Counted from the first letter of the stretch, positions 35,101 to 44,023 are shown. The stretch: 64,000 nucleotides of DNA from an uncultured Oscillospiraceae bacterium (GCA_934565415.1 CAKTHQ010000002.1:1-64000), one strand, 5' to 3'. A program made the numbers and translations. The notes: generated by a model from the letters alone, not told the origin.

Positions 35101-36340
35101 CAACGGCGAGCGGACCCTGCTCCCGGATGTGGAAATCTGGTCCACCGGCAAAAATCCGGAAAACAAGACCGACTACTTTAACGTAACCTGGAAGCACGAA
35201 GAGCTGCTGTATCTGTCCCCCAATGGCCGGGACCTGCCCGCCGGGAAGTACACCCTCAAGCTCATCTACAACAGCATCAACACCGGCACCGAAGAGGACC
35301 CCCAGCCCATGACGGTTTCCAAGGACTTCACCCTGTCCAGGACTGCCGTGAAGCAGCGGACCAGTGTCACCTCCGTAACCGTCCATCCCCTGGTGCAGGA
35401 CCCCATTGAAATCAGCCTGTGGACGGACCGGGCAGAGCCCAACGCCAGCTTCTACGTTGAAATCTGCGATGCCAAGGGAAATAAGCTTGGGGAATACCCG
35501 GTTGGGATGGCTTTGTTCGGTGATGAAAGCATCACGGAGGGCGGAGGAGATTTGTGGAGCCTCCATACCCTTCGGCTGTGGGGCAAGGGCGTAGTTCCCG
35601 CAGTGGATACCACCTACAAGATCAAGCTGATCCCCGATACACGGGACCGGAACAACTGCACCTGGATTACCGTCAAGGTCCTGGGCCAGAAGTCCGTAGA
35701 GCGGCTCCGAAAGTTCACCCTGACCACCAAGGAGAGCCTGGATCCCTCCTATACAGCAGACAGCGTGAACCTGACCGGCACCTATAAGGGCTTCAGTGGC
35801 AGCCTGTACACCAAGACCAGCCTGTTCCGGTATAACCCCCAAACCAAAAAGTACGATCTTCCGGCCGACGGCGACCATGTCATCCAGAAGGCCAGCGCCT
35901 CCGGCGGCAAGCTGACAGGCTATGTCCGGATGACGGATCCCCAGGTGGGCGAAAAGTACCGCCTGGTGGTGGACTATTACGGAAATAGCGCCTGCACGGA
36001 AAGCTGGCTGGTAGGCCACTCCGAAAGCGACATCCAGGTAGCCTACGGCAAGAACAAATTCACCGTCCAGCCGATTACCCTGTACAAGGCAGACCCCAAC
36101 AACCATGTGGAGCTGCAAATCGGCGCTACGGATAAGGACCAGGTCATCGACCGCATCGAGATTAAGGGCAGCGCCAAAAACAGCTTTACTCTCAGCGGCA
36201 ACAACAAAGACTGGGTCCTCTGGTACACCGGCAGCGCCGCCAAGCTGAAAACCACTACCCTGACCCTGCAAATCTTCCTGCGGGGCAACGAGACCCAAAA
36301 GCCCAACGCCACCGTGAGCCTGAAGGTGAATGTGAAGTAA
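32171..36340 (+). CDS. Large secreted protein with acidic Thr/Pro repeat
   Basis: A 1389-residue extracellular protein of unknown function. It has a signal peptide (MKKRM..., cleavage near LAEE), a domain of about 110 residues, a low-complexity linker of about seven EET(L/V)PETT units (about residues 141-192), then more than 1100 residues rich in beta strands that look like repeated Ig-like sandwich domains. Repeated openings such as LSNRAISIN, LSVVGTIT and LSGKLNYL are 80-200 residues apart. No sortase motif, LysM, S-layer or catalytic signature is seen; the C-terminus ends in a beta strand. AAGGAGG precedes the ATG. A cell-surface adhesin or scaffolding role is a guess. Confidence 0.75.
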   Translation: MKKRMLALLLVLAMLLPMLPMGTLAEETGEVAEEAAAAAANISAQYGIVENEYGDRQVKVVANLETDGHYWLVAAGYGSDGRMLDSNCNIHNFYLDANDYARVTVFALDSRNNLLAYADAEETTFASDSQGRNTPGNPTEETEETLPEATEETLPETTEETLPETTEETVPETTEETVPETTEEPLPETTEEPDRALTEEEAAAGDYYVAPEGAELLEGAEAQALAQVIGTEKGSKTRTATFTGLAPNREYLFLSSTSANFYSAIDPQNLQYIAAARSDHHGDLTVDYLPRTDVKTVVQLYGPEKLTVTPESDYITLRQGQSQTLEFKSNYESAQWYTTLPVEGATDYVSLEYEYRTFQVRLKEGMPTPTEPFSCYFRVVFEERETKQEASAMVRVDYIPEDVKAVGASLGETAVTRNLYDKNPTELPIFLNLERQTAAPEEPVVSEQAALDDAPDNTGMITGVEFAEGTPELVKKFFTVSVKNDHTLLLGTRIDYYKYLDEDPELMRDIQALKSSYPNLRFRLTVDGQEEPILTSNALKLTVQKKLPEPRFNPITLNPYYKPYVNAITPDGESFVFLEFDAGSLPVLGAPDMFRLYSDVTKAASGSVKFKFGLNTHFDNEYNVPITATVPVKIDVTPPALKLGSTSLTVSSVGALDEAIPITCSTKGLEMENLWIRNVTLSGDGAEYYTALYDQGYLRLLSTPTQDLRPAGKHTLTVTLLVGMWSKTIDLKLTINSKDPTVRLSNRAISINTAASANEGGQVSYTLSGLTAPLDLTAEALEENAPLQVHLNETKRDMDKGIQGGQIGILPDAGATGTYTVALKAGEKVLATVKVTLTTAKPSVSLSVVGTITNTDDNTWVKVNTRFQNTSGGLADSKWTVRETAGEKKDVTYLFRISHASDGEYWVLRSRPDTLIPAGTYALTYTADWQDTTIRKTVNFTVKKTSNPLSLSGKLNYLDSSSSLKVSTIVVKYGMKDNGERTLLPDVEIWSTGKNPENKTDYFNVTWKHEELLYLSPNGRDLPAGKYTLKLIYNSINTGTEEDPQPMTVSKDFTLSRTAVKQRTSVTSVTVHPLVQDPIEISLWTDRAEPNASFYVEICDAKGNKLGEYPVGMALFGDESITEGGGDLWSLHTLRLWGKGVVPAVDTTYKIKLIPDTRDRNNCTWITVKVLGQKSVERLRKFTLTTKESLDPSYTADSVNLTGTYKGFSGSLYTKTSLFRYNPQTKKYDLPADGDHVIQKASASGGKLTGYVRMTDPQVGEKYRLVVDYYGNSACTESWLVGHSESDIQVAYGKNKFTVQPITLYKADPNNHVELQIGATDKDQVIDRIEIKGSAKNSFTLSGNNKDWVLWYTGSAAKLKTTTLTLQIFLRGNETQKPNATVSLKVNVK
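32592..32747 (+). repeat. 24-bp coding repeat (EETLPETT units)
   Basis: About six to seven imperfect tandem 24-base units encode E-E-T-L/V-P-E-T-T. They belong to the reading frame of the secreted protein; copy number may vary between strains through slippage. Confidence 0.75.
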
Positions 36341-36354
36341 CCCCCCTGCCCGCA

Positions 36355-36392
36355 ACGGGGCTGCTGCAAAATCCTTTTTGCAGCAGCCCCGT
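36355..36392 (+). terminator. Terminator of the secreted-protein gene
   Basis: ACGGGGCTGCTGCAAAA, loop, TTTTGCAGCAGCCCCGT, then TTTT. The same GGGGCTGCTGCAA core recurs in the hairpin at 55881-55913. Confidence 0.85.
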
Positions 36393-36544
36393 TTTTGCTT
36401 TGGGCAGCGGGAATAGGGGGAATTAAGACTTTATAACAAGTACTATTTGCATTCAGCTGGTACAAACAGAACAGCATATCACCCCCGCAAATCCCCGTTT
36501 GCCGAATTTTCCCAGCAGTCGGCCGGGGCGCGCCCAACAAAAAA

Positions 36545-36585
36545 GCCGCTGCAGACGGAGGGCGGTTCGCCCAAGCTGCAGCGGC
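36545..36585 (-). terminator. Terminator of cellobiose phosphorylase gene
   Basis: GCCGCTGCAG, an inner GGGCG-TTCGCCC hairpin, CTGCAGCGGC; on the minus strand a TTTTTT run follows. It lies 11 bases past the stop codon. Confidence 0.8.
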
Positions 36586-36595
36586 ATTTGTTTTT

Positions 36596-39034
36596 TTATC
36601 TCAGGGTCACTTCCACCCGTACCTTGGTACCGGCGGGGGCGATGGGGAGTACGTTGCCGCTCACGGGCCGGCCGTCTGCGGTGACGGAGGCCACGCCCTT
36701 TTGGGCACCGTTGGGATTTACCACATGGATGTCATATTCCGCACCCCGGTACTTTCTTTGCACACGGAATTCCTTCCAGTCCGCAGGGATGCAGGGGTCT
36801 ACCATCAGGCCGTCCAGGGTGGGCTGGATGCCCAGAATGGCCTGGGAGATGCTCAGGAAGGTCCAGGCGGCGGTGCCCGTCAGCCAGCTGTTCTTGGCCT
36901 CGCCAAAGCTGGGGGCATCCTTACCGGCGATCATCTGGCTGTATACATAGGGCTCCGTCCGGTGAATCTCGCTGATGGCCTCGGTGTAGGCCGGGCAGGT
37001 CCGGGCGTATACCTGGAAGGCCCGGTCCCCGTGGCCCAGCTCGGCCTCGGCGCAGACGATCCAGGGGTTATTGTGGCAGAAGATACCGGCGTTCTCCTTG
37101 TATCCGGGAGGATAGGAGCTGATTTCGCCCAGGTTCAGGTAGTACTCCGTGTAGGCCGGCTGCAGCAGCACGATGCCGTACTTGGTATCCAGGCGCTCTT
37201 CCACGCTCTTCATGGCTCTGTCCGCCTCGCCGGTATCCTTGCCGATGCCGGCCATGACGCACATACCCTGAGGCTCGATGAAGATCTGGCCCTCCATGCA
37301 CTCCTTGCTGCCCACGGGGGCGCCGTAGGCATCGTAGGCCCGGCGGAACCAATCCCCGTCCCAGCCGGCGGTGAGCACGGCCTTATCCATATCGGCTACG
37401 GCGGCATCCACGGTTTGGGCCTCTTCGGCAAGCCCCAGATGCCTGCACAGGTTTGCATAGGCGGTGCCGTATTTCACGAACATACCGCCAATGAACACGC
37501 TTTCGGCCACGGGGCCCTCGCTGGGGCCGGTAATCTGGAAGCTCTCCCCGGGATGGGCGGAGAAGCAGTTCAGGTTCAGGCAGTCGTTCCAGTCCGCCCG
37601 GCCGATGAGGGGCAGCTTGTGGGGCCCCAGGTGGGTCATGGTGTAGTTGACGCTGCGGCGCAGGTGCTCCAGGAAGCTTTCGGCGGTAGACTCGTCATTA
37701 TCAAAGGGCACCTTTTCTTCCAAAAGGCTATAGTCCCCGGTCTCCCGCAGGTAGGCGTCGGTACCGGCCACCAGCCACAGGGGGTCGTCATTGAAGCCGG
37801 AGCCTACGGCCAGGTTGCCCCGCTTGGTGAGCGGCTGGTACTGGTGGTAGGCAGAGCCGTCGGGGAACTGGGTAGCGGCAATGTCTAACAGACGCTCTCT
37901 GGCCCGCTGGGGGATCATGTGGACAAAGCCCAGAAGATCCTGGCAGGAATCCCGGAAGCCCATGCCCCGGCCCATGCCGCTTTCGAAATAGCTGGCGGAA
38001 CGGGACATATTGAAGGTGACCATACACTGGTACTGGTTCCAGATGTTTACCATCCGGTCCACCTTTTCGTCCCCGGTCTGGGCACTGTAGACGCTTAAAA
38101 GGTCTTCCCAGTGGGCCTTCAGGGCATCCATGGCCTTGTCGAAGGCATCGGGGGCGGCGTAGCGGTCCATCATAGCCTCGGCCCGGGCCTTATTGATGAC
38201 GCCGGGGGCGGAGAACTTCTCCTCCTGGGGATTTTCGATATAGCCCAGGCCCAAGAGGATGCTCTTGCTCTGGCCGGGGGCCAGGGTCACATCAAACTGC
38301 ATGGCCCCTACCGGCGCCCAGCCATGGGCGACGGAACCGGTGCAGGCCCCGTTCTTCACGGCCTGAGGCATCTGGGGGCCGCCGTACACGCCTACAAAGG
38401 CATCCCGGGTGGTATCGAAGCCATTGAATTCCTCGTTGGACCACAGGAAGGCATAGTGATCCCGGCGCTCCCGGTACTCGGTTTTGTGATAGATGGCATT
38501 GCCTGTGACCTCTACCTCGCCGGTAGAGAAGTTCCGCTGGAAGTTGGAGCTGTCGTCCATGGCATCCCACAGGCAGAACTCTACATAGGGGAAGACGGAG
38601 AGATACTTCTCTTCCGGGTTCTCGTTGGTCAGGGTCAGCCGCAGGAGCAGGCAGTTGTCCTTTTCGGGCACCAGCATTTCCTGTTTGGAGGCGATGCCGT
38701 GGAGCTTGCCCTCCAGAACGGTATAGCCCAGGCCATGGCGGCAGGTGTAGCCGTCCAGCTCCTGCTGGGTGGGCTGCCAGCCCGGATTCCATACGGTGCC
38801 GTCGGAATCCCGTAAATAGATATGGAAGCCGTCGGAGTCCAGGGGCGAATTGTTGTAGCGGTAGCGGGTGATGCGGCGGAGCCGGGCGTCCTTATAGAAG
38901 CAATAGCCTCCTGCCGTATTGGACACCAGGGCGAAAAACGCTTCGCTGCCCAGGTAGTTGATCCAGGGCAGGGGCGTCCTGGGAGTTTCGATCACATACT
39001 CCCGGCGCTTGTCATCAAAATAGCCGTACTGCAT
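36596..39034 (-). CDS. Cellobiose phosphorylase (GH94)
   Basis: Cytoplasmic enzyme expected to split cellobiose with phosphate into glucose-1-phosphate and glucose. The 812 residues match the family length. The N-terminal GYFDDKRREYVIETPRTPLPW, the FRDSCQDLLGF and QYQPLTKRGN segments and the catalytic acid in GRADWNDCLN (about residue 480) are diagnostic for the cellobiose, rather than chitobiose, branch. It is divergent from the ABC operon at 39466 that probably imports the substrate; a shared CGATTAAG element lies in both upstream regions. Confidence 0.9.
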   Translation of the reverse strand: MQYGYFDDKRREYVIETPRTPLPWINYLGSEAFFALVSNTAGGYCFYKDARLRRITRYRYNNSPLDSDGFHIYLRDSDGTVWNPGWQPTQQELDGYTCRHGLGYTVLEGKLHGIASKQEMLVPEKDNCLLLRLTLTNENPEEKYLSVFPYVEFCLWDAMDDSSNFQRNFSTGEVEVTGNAIYHKTEYRERRDHYAFLWSNEEFNGFDTTRDAFVGVYGGPQMPQAVKNGACTGSVAHGWAPVGAMQFDVTLAPGQSKSILLGLGYIENPQEEKFSAPGVINKARAEAMMDRYAAPDAFDKAMDALKAHWEDLLSVYSAQTGDEKVDRMVNIWNQYQCMVTFNMSRSASYFESGMGRGMGFRDSCQDLLGFVHMIPQRARERLLDIAATQFPDGSAYHQYQPLTKRGNLAVGSGFNDDPLWLVAGTDAYLRETGDYSLLEEKVPFDNDESTAESFLEHLRRSVNYTMTHLGPHKLPLIGRADWNDCLNLNCFSAHPGESFQITGPSEGPVAESVFIGGMFVKYGTAYANLCRHLGLAEEAQTVDAAVADMDKAVLTAGWDGDWFRRAYDAYGAPVGSKECMEGQIFIEPQGMCVMAGIGKDTGEADRAMKSVEERLDTKYGIVLLQPAYTEYYLNLGEISSYPPGYKENAGIFCHNNPWIVCAEAELGHGDRAFQVYARTCPAYTEAISEIHRTEPYVYSQMIAGKDAPSFGEAKNSWLTGTAAWTFLSISQAILGIQPTLDGLMVDPCIPADWKEFRVQRKYRGAEYDIHVVNPNGAQKGVASVTADGRPVSGNVLPIAPAGTKVRVEVTLR

Positions 39035-39076
39035 TTTCCGGTTCCTTCCTTTCTTATGTGAATGTACAGTTGAAAT

Positions 39077-39132
39077 CGATTAAGTATGGGTAATACCTGA
39101 TTTAGAATACATTATTTTTTTCAGAAACGCAA
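39077..39132 (-). promoter_or_regulatory. Promoter and candidate operator of the phosphorylase gene
   Basis: Minus strand: TTGCGT (39132-39127), 17 bases, TATTCT (39109-39104). Just downstream lies CTTAATCGATTTCAA (AATCGATT core at 39074-39081), in the right place and style for a LacI-family operator. Confidence 0.5.
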
Positions 39133-39318
39133 CCATCTTTTGAAATGAATTTCATTTTTGGATATTTTTAACAGTTTCAAGTATCCGCGCTTGTGCAATT
39201 TGGAATGGTTACGAAAATTAACGAAAATTTTACGATAGCAACATGGCCATTTTTTCGTTCTCAATTTGTTCAAACCATTCAAATTTCACGGATTCTCTAA
39301 AAAAATTAAAATTGGCTC

Positions 39319-39368
39319 TTGCAATTTTGGAGAAAGTGCGCTATCCTAATCTTGCGATAACGATTAAG
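39319..39368 (+). promoter_or_regulatory. Promoter and candidate LacI operator of the ABC operon
   Basis: TTGCAA (39319-39324), 17 bases, TATCCT (39342-39347). It overlaps an inverted repeat TAATC-10-GATTA (39347-39366) that includes GATAACGATTAAG; CGATTAAG (39361-39368) is shared with the site before the phosphorylase gene. The LacI regulator at 42954 is the natural candidate. The remaining gap between the divergent genes is AT-rich without further signals. Confidence 0.5.
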
Positions 39369-39465
39369 CTAACGCAGCGGACAAGAAGCCAAAGCGAAGC
39401 TGATCCACCCGCACCCCCCACCGGGGGGACCTCAACGAAGTCATTAATTGAAGGAGGAAAATTCA

Positions 39466-40821
39466 ATGAAAAAGGCACTATCCCTGATCCTTGCACTGAC
39501 TATGGTTCTCGCCCTGTGCGCCTGTGGTCAGTCCGCACCCGCCGCTACCGAGGCCCCGGCTACCACCGCTGCCGCTGCCCCCGCCGCCACCGAAGCGCCT
39601 GCCACGGAAGCCACTGCTTCCGAAGGCAAGGTCTTCAACATCTACGCCTGGAACGAAGAGTTCAAGGGCTTCTTTGAGAAGTACTACACCGTTCCCGAAG
39701 GTGTCACCGTGAACTGGATCATCACCCCCAGCGATGGCGGTGCTTACCAGGAGAAGCTGGACCAGGCCCTGCAGGCTCAGGCCAATGCTTCCGATGACGA
39801 CAAGATCGACCTGTTCCTGGCCGAGGCTGACTACATCCAGAAGTACACCGGTTCTGAGTACACTCAGGACGTGACCGCTCTGGGCGTCACCGATTTCTCC
39901 AACGCTTACGCTTACACCGTGCAGACCGCTTCCGACGCCAACGGCGTTGTCAAGGGTGTTTCCTTCCAGTGCTGCCCCGCCGCTCTGATCTACCGCCGTT
40001 CCATCGCCAAGGATGTCCTGGGCACCGATGATCCGGACGAAGTTCAGGCCGCTCTGTCCGACTGGAGCAAGTTCAATGATGTCGCCGCTCAGGCCAAGGC
40101 CAAGGGCTACTACATGACCGCTTCCGAGTCCGCTACCTACCGTGTGTTCTCCAACAACGTTGCCACTCCTTGGGTGGATGAGAACAACAACCTGCAGATC
40201 GACGACGCCATCAAGACCTGGATGGCCCAGGCTAAGGAGTTCTCCGACAAGGGCTACACCCAGACCTGCGACATCTGGTCTGACGAGTGCACCGCTCAGA
40301 TGTTCGGCGACGGCAAGACCATGTGCTTCTTCGGACCTGCCTGGTACTACAACTTCTCCATGGGCAACGCTCAGGATGCTGAGAAGGGCTGCTATGGCGA
40401 CTGGGCTATCTGCGAAGGTCCTCAGGCTCACTTCTGGGGCGGCACCTGGCTGCTGGCTCCTGCCGGCACCGACAACCCCACCATGGTTGCTGACATTATG
40501 AACACCTTCATCAACGATGAGGATGTCTGCACCAAGCTGGTAAAGAACGAGATGCAGTTCTCCAACAACCAGAAGGTCAACGCTGCTTGCGCTGCTGAGG
40601 GCGGCAACGACTTCCTGGGCGGCCAGAACGACACCGCTCTGTTCTGCGAGCTGGCTAAGAACATCGTCTTCGAGAACCACACCATCTACGATCAGGTCAT
40701 CAACGAGGACCTGCAGAAGACCTGGCGTGAGTACTGCGACGGCGACGTGACCGAGGATGCCGCTATGAGCAACTTCTACGCTCTGGTTTCCGAGTCCTAC
40801 CCCTCCATCGTTACTCCGTAA
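39466..40821 (+). CDS. Sugar ABC transporter solute-binding lipoprotein
   Basis: A 451-residue lipoprotein: lipobox LALCAC (Cys about 20), Ala/Thr/Pro linker to about residue 55, then the family-1 binding fold (VFNIYAWNEEF start, CFFGPAWYYNFSMG, FWGGTWLLAPAG). ATG 39466 carries an AAGGAGG box; the frame is open 18 bases upstream but without a site. With the divergent cellobiose phosphorylase, a cello-oligosaccharide ligand is likely. Confidence 0.88.
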   Translation: MKKALSLILALTMVLALCACGQSAPAATEAPATTAAAAPAATEAPATEATASEGKVFNIYAWNEEFKGFFEKYYTVPEGVTVNWIITPSDGGAYQEKLDQALQAQANASDDDKIDLFLAEADYIQKYTGSEYTQDVTALGVTDFSNAYAYTVQTASDANGVVKGVSFQCCPAALIYRRSIAKDVLGTDDPDEVQAALSDWSKFNDVAAQAKAKGYYMTASESATYRVFSNNVATPWVDENNNLQIDDAIKTWMAQAKEFSDKGYTQTCDIWSDECTAQMFGDGKTMCFFGPAWYYNFSMGNAQDAEKGCYGDWAICEGPQAHFWGGTWLLAPAGTDNPTMVADIMNTFINDEDVCTKLVKNEMQFSNNQKVNAACAAEGGNDFLGGQNDTALFCELAKNIVFENHTIYDQVINEDLQKTWREYCDGDVTEDAAMSNFYALVSESYPSIVTP

Positions 40822-40842
40822 CCCAATAAACAAACCTATCCT

Positions 40843-40872
40843 CACGGGGCAGGGCCTGCGCCCTGCCCCGTG
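40843..40872 (+). terminator. Attenuating terminator after the binding protein
   Basis: CACGGGGCAGGGC, loop CTGC, GCCCTGCCCCGTG, then TTTTT. Perfect 13-base stem between receptor and permease genes, as in the operon at 4651. Confidence 0.8.
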
Positions 40873-40973
40873 TTTTTCGGAACCGGCTTTTTGGATATGG
40901 GGCTCCGTATCCGAAAAGGCGCTGCCGAAAGCGCTTTTGCATTCCGTCTATACGCACAAAGGGAGGTCTATTC

Positions 40974-41915
40974 ATGAAAACACAGTCCACGGCCTTACGC
41001 CCCAAGCGGAAGGGCATCAGCTACGCAAAGTGGGGGTATTTGTTCATCCTGCCCTTCTTTATCACCTACTGTATCTTTTCCCTGGTTCCCCAGCTGCTGA
41101 CCATTTACAACAGCTTCTTTGAGAACTACCGGGAAGGCCTGACCCAGGTTGGCCCCTATTTTGTGGGCTTCCGGAACTATGTCAAGCTCTTCACCCCGGA
41201 TAAAAACGGCAGCATCAGCATTCTGAAGTTTGCCGGCAACACCATGATCATGTGGCTGGAGGGCGCGGTGCCCCAGGTGCTGATTGCTCTGCTGCTGAGC
41301 GTATTCTTTACCAGCTACCGCCTGAAAATCAAGGGCCAGCAGTTCTTTAAAACCGTTATCTATATGCCCAACCTGATTATGGCCTCCGCTTTCTCCATGC
41401 TGTTCTTCACCCTGTTCTCCAACGTAGGCCCCATCAATCAGCTCATCATGCAGCTTGGCATTGCGGACCAGCCCATTCCCTTCTTTGATAAGCAGTATAC
41501 CGTCCGGGGTCTGGTAGCCCTGATGAACTTCCTCATGTGGTTCGGCAACACCACCATTTTGCTGATGGCCGGTATTATGGGCATCGATCAGTGCCTGTTC
41601 GAGGCCGCCAATCTGGACGGCGCCAGCTCCGTACAGGTCTTCTTTAAGGTGACCCTGCCCCTGCTGATGCCCGTGCTCGTATACACCGTTATTACGGCCC
41701 TCATCGGCGGCCTGCAGATGTTCGATGTGCCGCAGGTTCTGACCAATGGCGCGGGCACCCCCAACCGGTCCTCCACCACCCTCATCATGTACCTGAACAA
41801 CTTCCTGAAAACCAGCAAGAACTACGGCATGGCCGGTGCGGTATCCGTGATCATCTTCATCATCACGGGCCTGCTCAGCATCCTGGTTTTCAAGAGCCTG
41901 ACCAAAGAAGATTAA
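40974..41915 (+). CDS. Sugar ABC transporter permease (MalF/UgpA type)
   Basis: A 313-residue permease with six membrane helices. It opens with WGYLFILPFFITYCIFSLVPQ and its EAA loop reads EAANLDGASSVQVFFKVTLP (about residues 204-223). GGGAGG precedes the ATG. It is followed after 12 bases by its partner; again no ATPase gene is present. Confidence 0.88.
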   Translation: MKTQSTALRPKRKGISYAKWGYLFILPFFITYCIFSLVPQLLTIYNSFFENYREGLTQVGPYFVGFRNYVKLFTPDKNGSISILKFAGNTMIMWLEGAVPQVLIALLLSVFFTSYRLKIKGQQFFKTVIYMPNLIMASAFSMLFFTLFSNVGPINQLIMQLGIADQPIPFFDKQYTVRGLVALMNFLMWFGNTTILLMAGIMGIDQCLFEAANLDGASSVQVFFKVTLPLLMPVLVYTVITALIGGLQMFDVPQVLTNGAGTPNRSSTTLIMYLNNFLKTSKNYGMAGAVSVIIFIITGLLSILVFKSLTKED

Positions 41916-41927
41916 GGAGGCGCCGCT

Positions 41928-42821
41928 ATGCAAACGAAAGCAAACGAAGTCCGCAAGGTCAACGATGCGGACAGCCGGAAGGCCAAGGCCATGCTGACGC
42001 TGAGCCGGACCCTGGTTTACCTCTTCCTGATTATCCTGACCGTTTTGTGCCTGTTCTCCTTCTATATGCTGATTATCAACTCCACCCGTTCCAATGCGGA
42101 TCTGCAGGGCGGCTTCCGGCTGCTGCCCCAGGGCAACTTCCTGGAAAACCTGAAGAACGCCTGGACCGACAGCTCCATCAACATTCCCCGGGGCATGGCC
42201 AACAGCTTCTTTGTGGCTACCTGCACCGCCCTGCTGACCACCTACTTTTCCGCACTGACCGCCTACGGCCTCCACGCCTACGACTTCAAGCTGAAGAAAG
42301 CGGCCACCACCTTCATTCTGGCCGTCATGGTCATCCCCAAGCAGGTCAGCGCCTCCGGCTTTGTCCAGATGTGCTATAAGTTCGGCCTGACGGACAGCTA
42401 CCTGCCCCTGATTCTCCCCGGCATTGCCTCCCCCGTTGTGTTCTTCTATATGAAGCAATACATGGCCAGCGTCCTGCCGATGGAGATTATCGACGCCGCC
42501 CGGGTGGACGGCTCCGGTGAATTCTGGACCTTCAACCGGATTGTGCTGCCTATGATTAAGCCCGCCGTGGCCGTGCAGCTGATCTTCTCCTTCGTGGAAT
42601 CCTGGAACAACTACCTGATGCCGGCACTGCTGCTGAACAAGAACGACATGAAGACCGTTCCTATGATGATCGCCCAGCTCCGTGCAGCGGACTACTCCAA
42701 GTTCGATATGGGCAAGGTGTATATGTTCATCCTCCTTGCCATCCTGCCCGTGCTGATTGTTTACATCTTCCTGTCCCGTTCCATCATCCGCGGCGTTACC
42801 GCCGGTTCCGTGAAAGGCTAA
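41928..42821 (+). CDS. Sugar ABC transporter permease (MalG type)
   Basis: A 297-residue partner permease with six helices. The EAA loop is IIDAARVDGSGEFWTFNRIVLP (about residues 186-207) and the C-terminus SIIRGVTAGSVKG is typical of MalG proteins. AAGGAGG precedes ATG 41928. Completes the transporter with the genes at 39466 and 40974. Confidence 0.88.
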   Translation: MQTKANEVRKVNDADSRKAKAMLTLSRTLVYLFLIILTVLCLFSFYMLIINSTRSNADLQGGFRLLPQGNFLENLKNAWTDSSINIPRGMANSFFVATCTALLTTYFSALTAYGLHAYDFKLKKAATTFILAVMVIPKQVSASGFVQMCYKFGLTDSYLPLILPGIASPVVFFYMKQYMASVLPMEIIDAARVDGSGEFWTFNRIVLPMIKPAVAVQLIFSFVESWNNYLMPALLLNKNDMKTVPMMIAQLRAADYSKFDMGKVYMFILLAILPVLIVYIFLSRSIIRGVTAGSVKG

Positions 42822-42831
42822 ACCGATAAAA

Positions 42832-42867
42832 CATGCCGCCGGGATGCAGCTACATTCCGGCGGCATG
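42832..42867 (+). terminator. Hairpin after the permease genes
   Basis: CATGCCGCCGG, 14-base loop, CCGGCGGCATG; no U-run follows, so a weak terminator or an mRNA 3'-end stabiliser before the LacI gene. Confidence 0.5.
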
Positions 42868-42953
42868 GCTATTCATTTCCCTGTTGCATACCGGCAAAAA
42901 ATGCTGTAAACTGTCGGTAAACGAAAATCTCATGTAAGAAAGGAGTCTTTTGC

Positions 42954-43964
42954 GTGGTTTCCATGAAGGATATTGCCCAGCGCTGCGGCGTATCGGTGGC
43001 AACGGTAAGCAAGGCCCTGAACGACCAGCCGGACATCGGTGCCGAAACCCGGGAAAAGATACACAAGGTAGCCCTGGAGATGGGCTATGTCACCAACTCC
43101 GCCGCCCGGGCTCTGAAGGCCAACCGGACCTTTAACATCGGCATTCTCTTTGTGGACGAGCAGCGCAGCGGTCTGGCCCACGAGTACTTCTCCTCCGTGC
43201 TGGAAAGCCTGAAGGTGGAAGCGGAATCCAGAGGCTACGATGTAACCTTTATCAACCGCAACGTAGGCCGCCAGAGCACCTACCTGCAGCACTGCCTCTA
43301 CCGGGGGGTAGACGGAGTCGTGGTAGCCTGCGTGGATTTTAACGACCCCCAGGTTATGGAGCTGATTAACTCCACTCTCCCCGTGGTCACCATCGACCAT
43401 GTTTTCAACAACCGCATGAGCATCGTATCCGACAATGTTCAGGGCCTGGAAGCCCTGGTGCGCTACGCTTATGTAAACGGCCACCGGAAGCTGGCCTTTA
43501 TCCACGGTGAGCGGACCACCGTTACGGAAAACCGGCTGACCGGCTTCTACCGGGCCTGCGACGCCCTGGGCATCAGCATTGACGATACCCTGGTCCGGGA
43601 AAGCTGCTACCACGATGCCGACGGCTGTGCCAAAATCACCAAGGAGCTGCTAAGCCTGCCGAACCGGCCCACCTGCATCATCTTCCCGGACGATTATTCC
43701 TACATCGGCGGCCTGAACGCCATCCGGGAAATGGGCCTGCGGATCCCGGAGGACATCTCCGTTATGGGCTACGACGGCATTCAGCTGGCGGATGTGGTTT
43801 ACCCCCGGCTTACCACCTATTGCCAGGATACCCGGGGCATCGGCCGGGCCGCGGCCAAAGGCCTCATTGACCTCATCGAACGCCCCCGCACCACTTTAGC
43901 CGACCGCATCGTCATCCCCGGCCACATCCGGGTTCGGGAATCCGTGGCAAAAATCGGAAAATGA
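42954..43964 (+). CDS. LacI family transcription regulator
   Basis: A 336-residue repressor. N-terminal DNA-binding helix-turn-helix SMKDIAQRCGVSVATVSKALN with hinge region, then a periplasmic-binding-like effector domain (about 62-330). GTG 42954 is preferred over ATG 42963 because AGGAG at 42941-42945 is 8 bases away. Its place after the cello-oligosaccharide transporter suggests it controls that operon and the divergent phosphorylase gene. Confidence 0.9.
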   Translation: MVSMKDIAQRCGVSVATVSKALNDQPDIGAETREKIHKVALEMGYVTNSAARALKANRTFNIGILFVDEQRSGLAHEYFSSVLESLKVEAESRGYDVTFINRNVGRQSTYLQHCLYRGVDGVVVACVDFNDPQVMELINSTLPVVTIDHVFNNRMSIVSDNVQGLEALVRYAYVNGHRKLAFIHGERTTVTENRLTGFYRACDALGISIDDTLVRESCYHDADGCAKITKELLSLPNRPTCIIFPDDYSYIGGLNAIREMGLRIPEDISVMGYDGIQLADVVYPRLTTYCQDTRGIGRAAAKGLIDLIERPRTTLADRIVIPGHIRVRESVAKIGK

Positions 43965-43969
43965 AAATT

Positions 43970-44003
43970 ACCGGCCGCTCCCCTTTTCGGGTGTGCGGCC
44001 GGT
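43970..44003 (+). terminator. Terminator of the LacI gene
   Basis: ACCGGCCGC, loop, GCGGCCGGT, then ATGTTTTTTT, 6 bases past the stop. Confidence 0.8.
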
Positions 44004-44023
44004 ATGTTTTTTTCGAAAATTCT

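Noticed and set aside
33902..36355. Very long open frames opposite real genes (here, and at 26084-27772, 40995-42866, 39478-40845)
   Set aside because: They lie on the complementary strand of well-supported genes, have Gly/Val/His-rich low-complexity translations, lack ribosome binding sites and arise from the GC-biased third codon positions.
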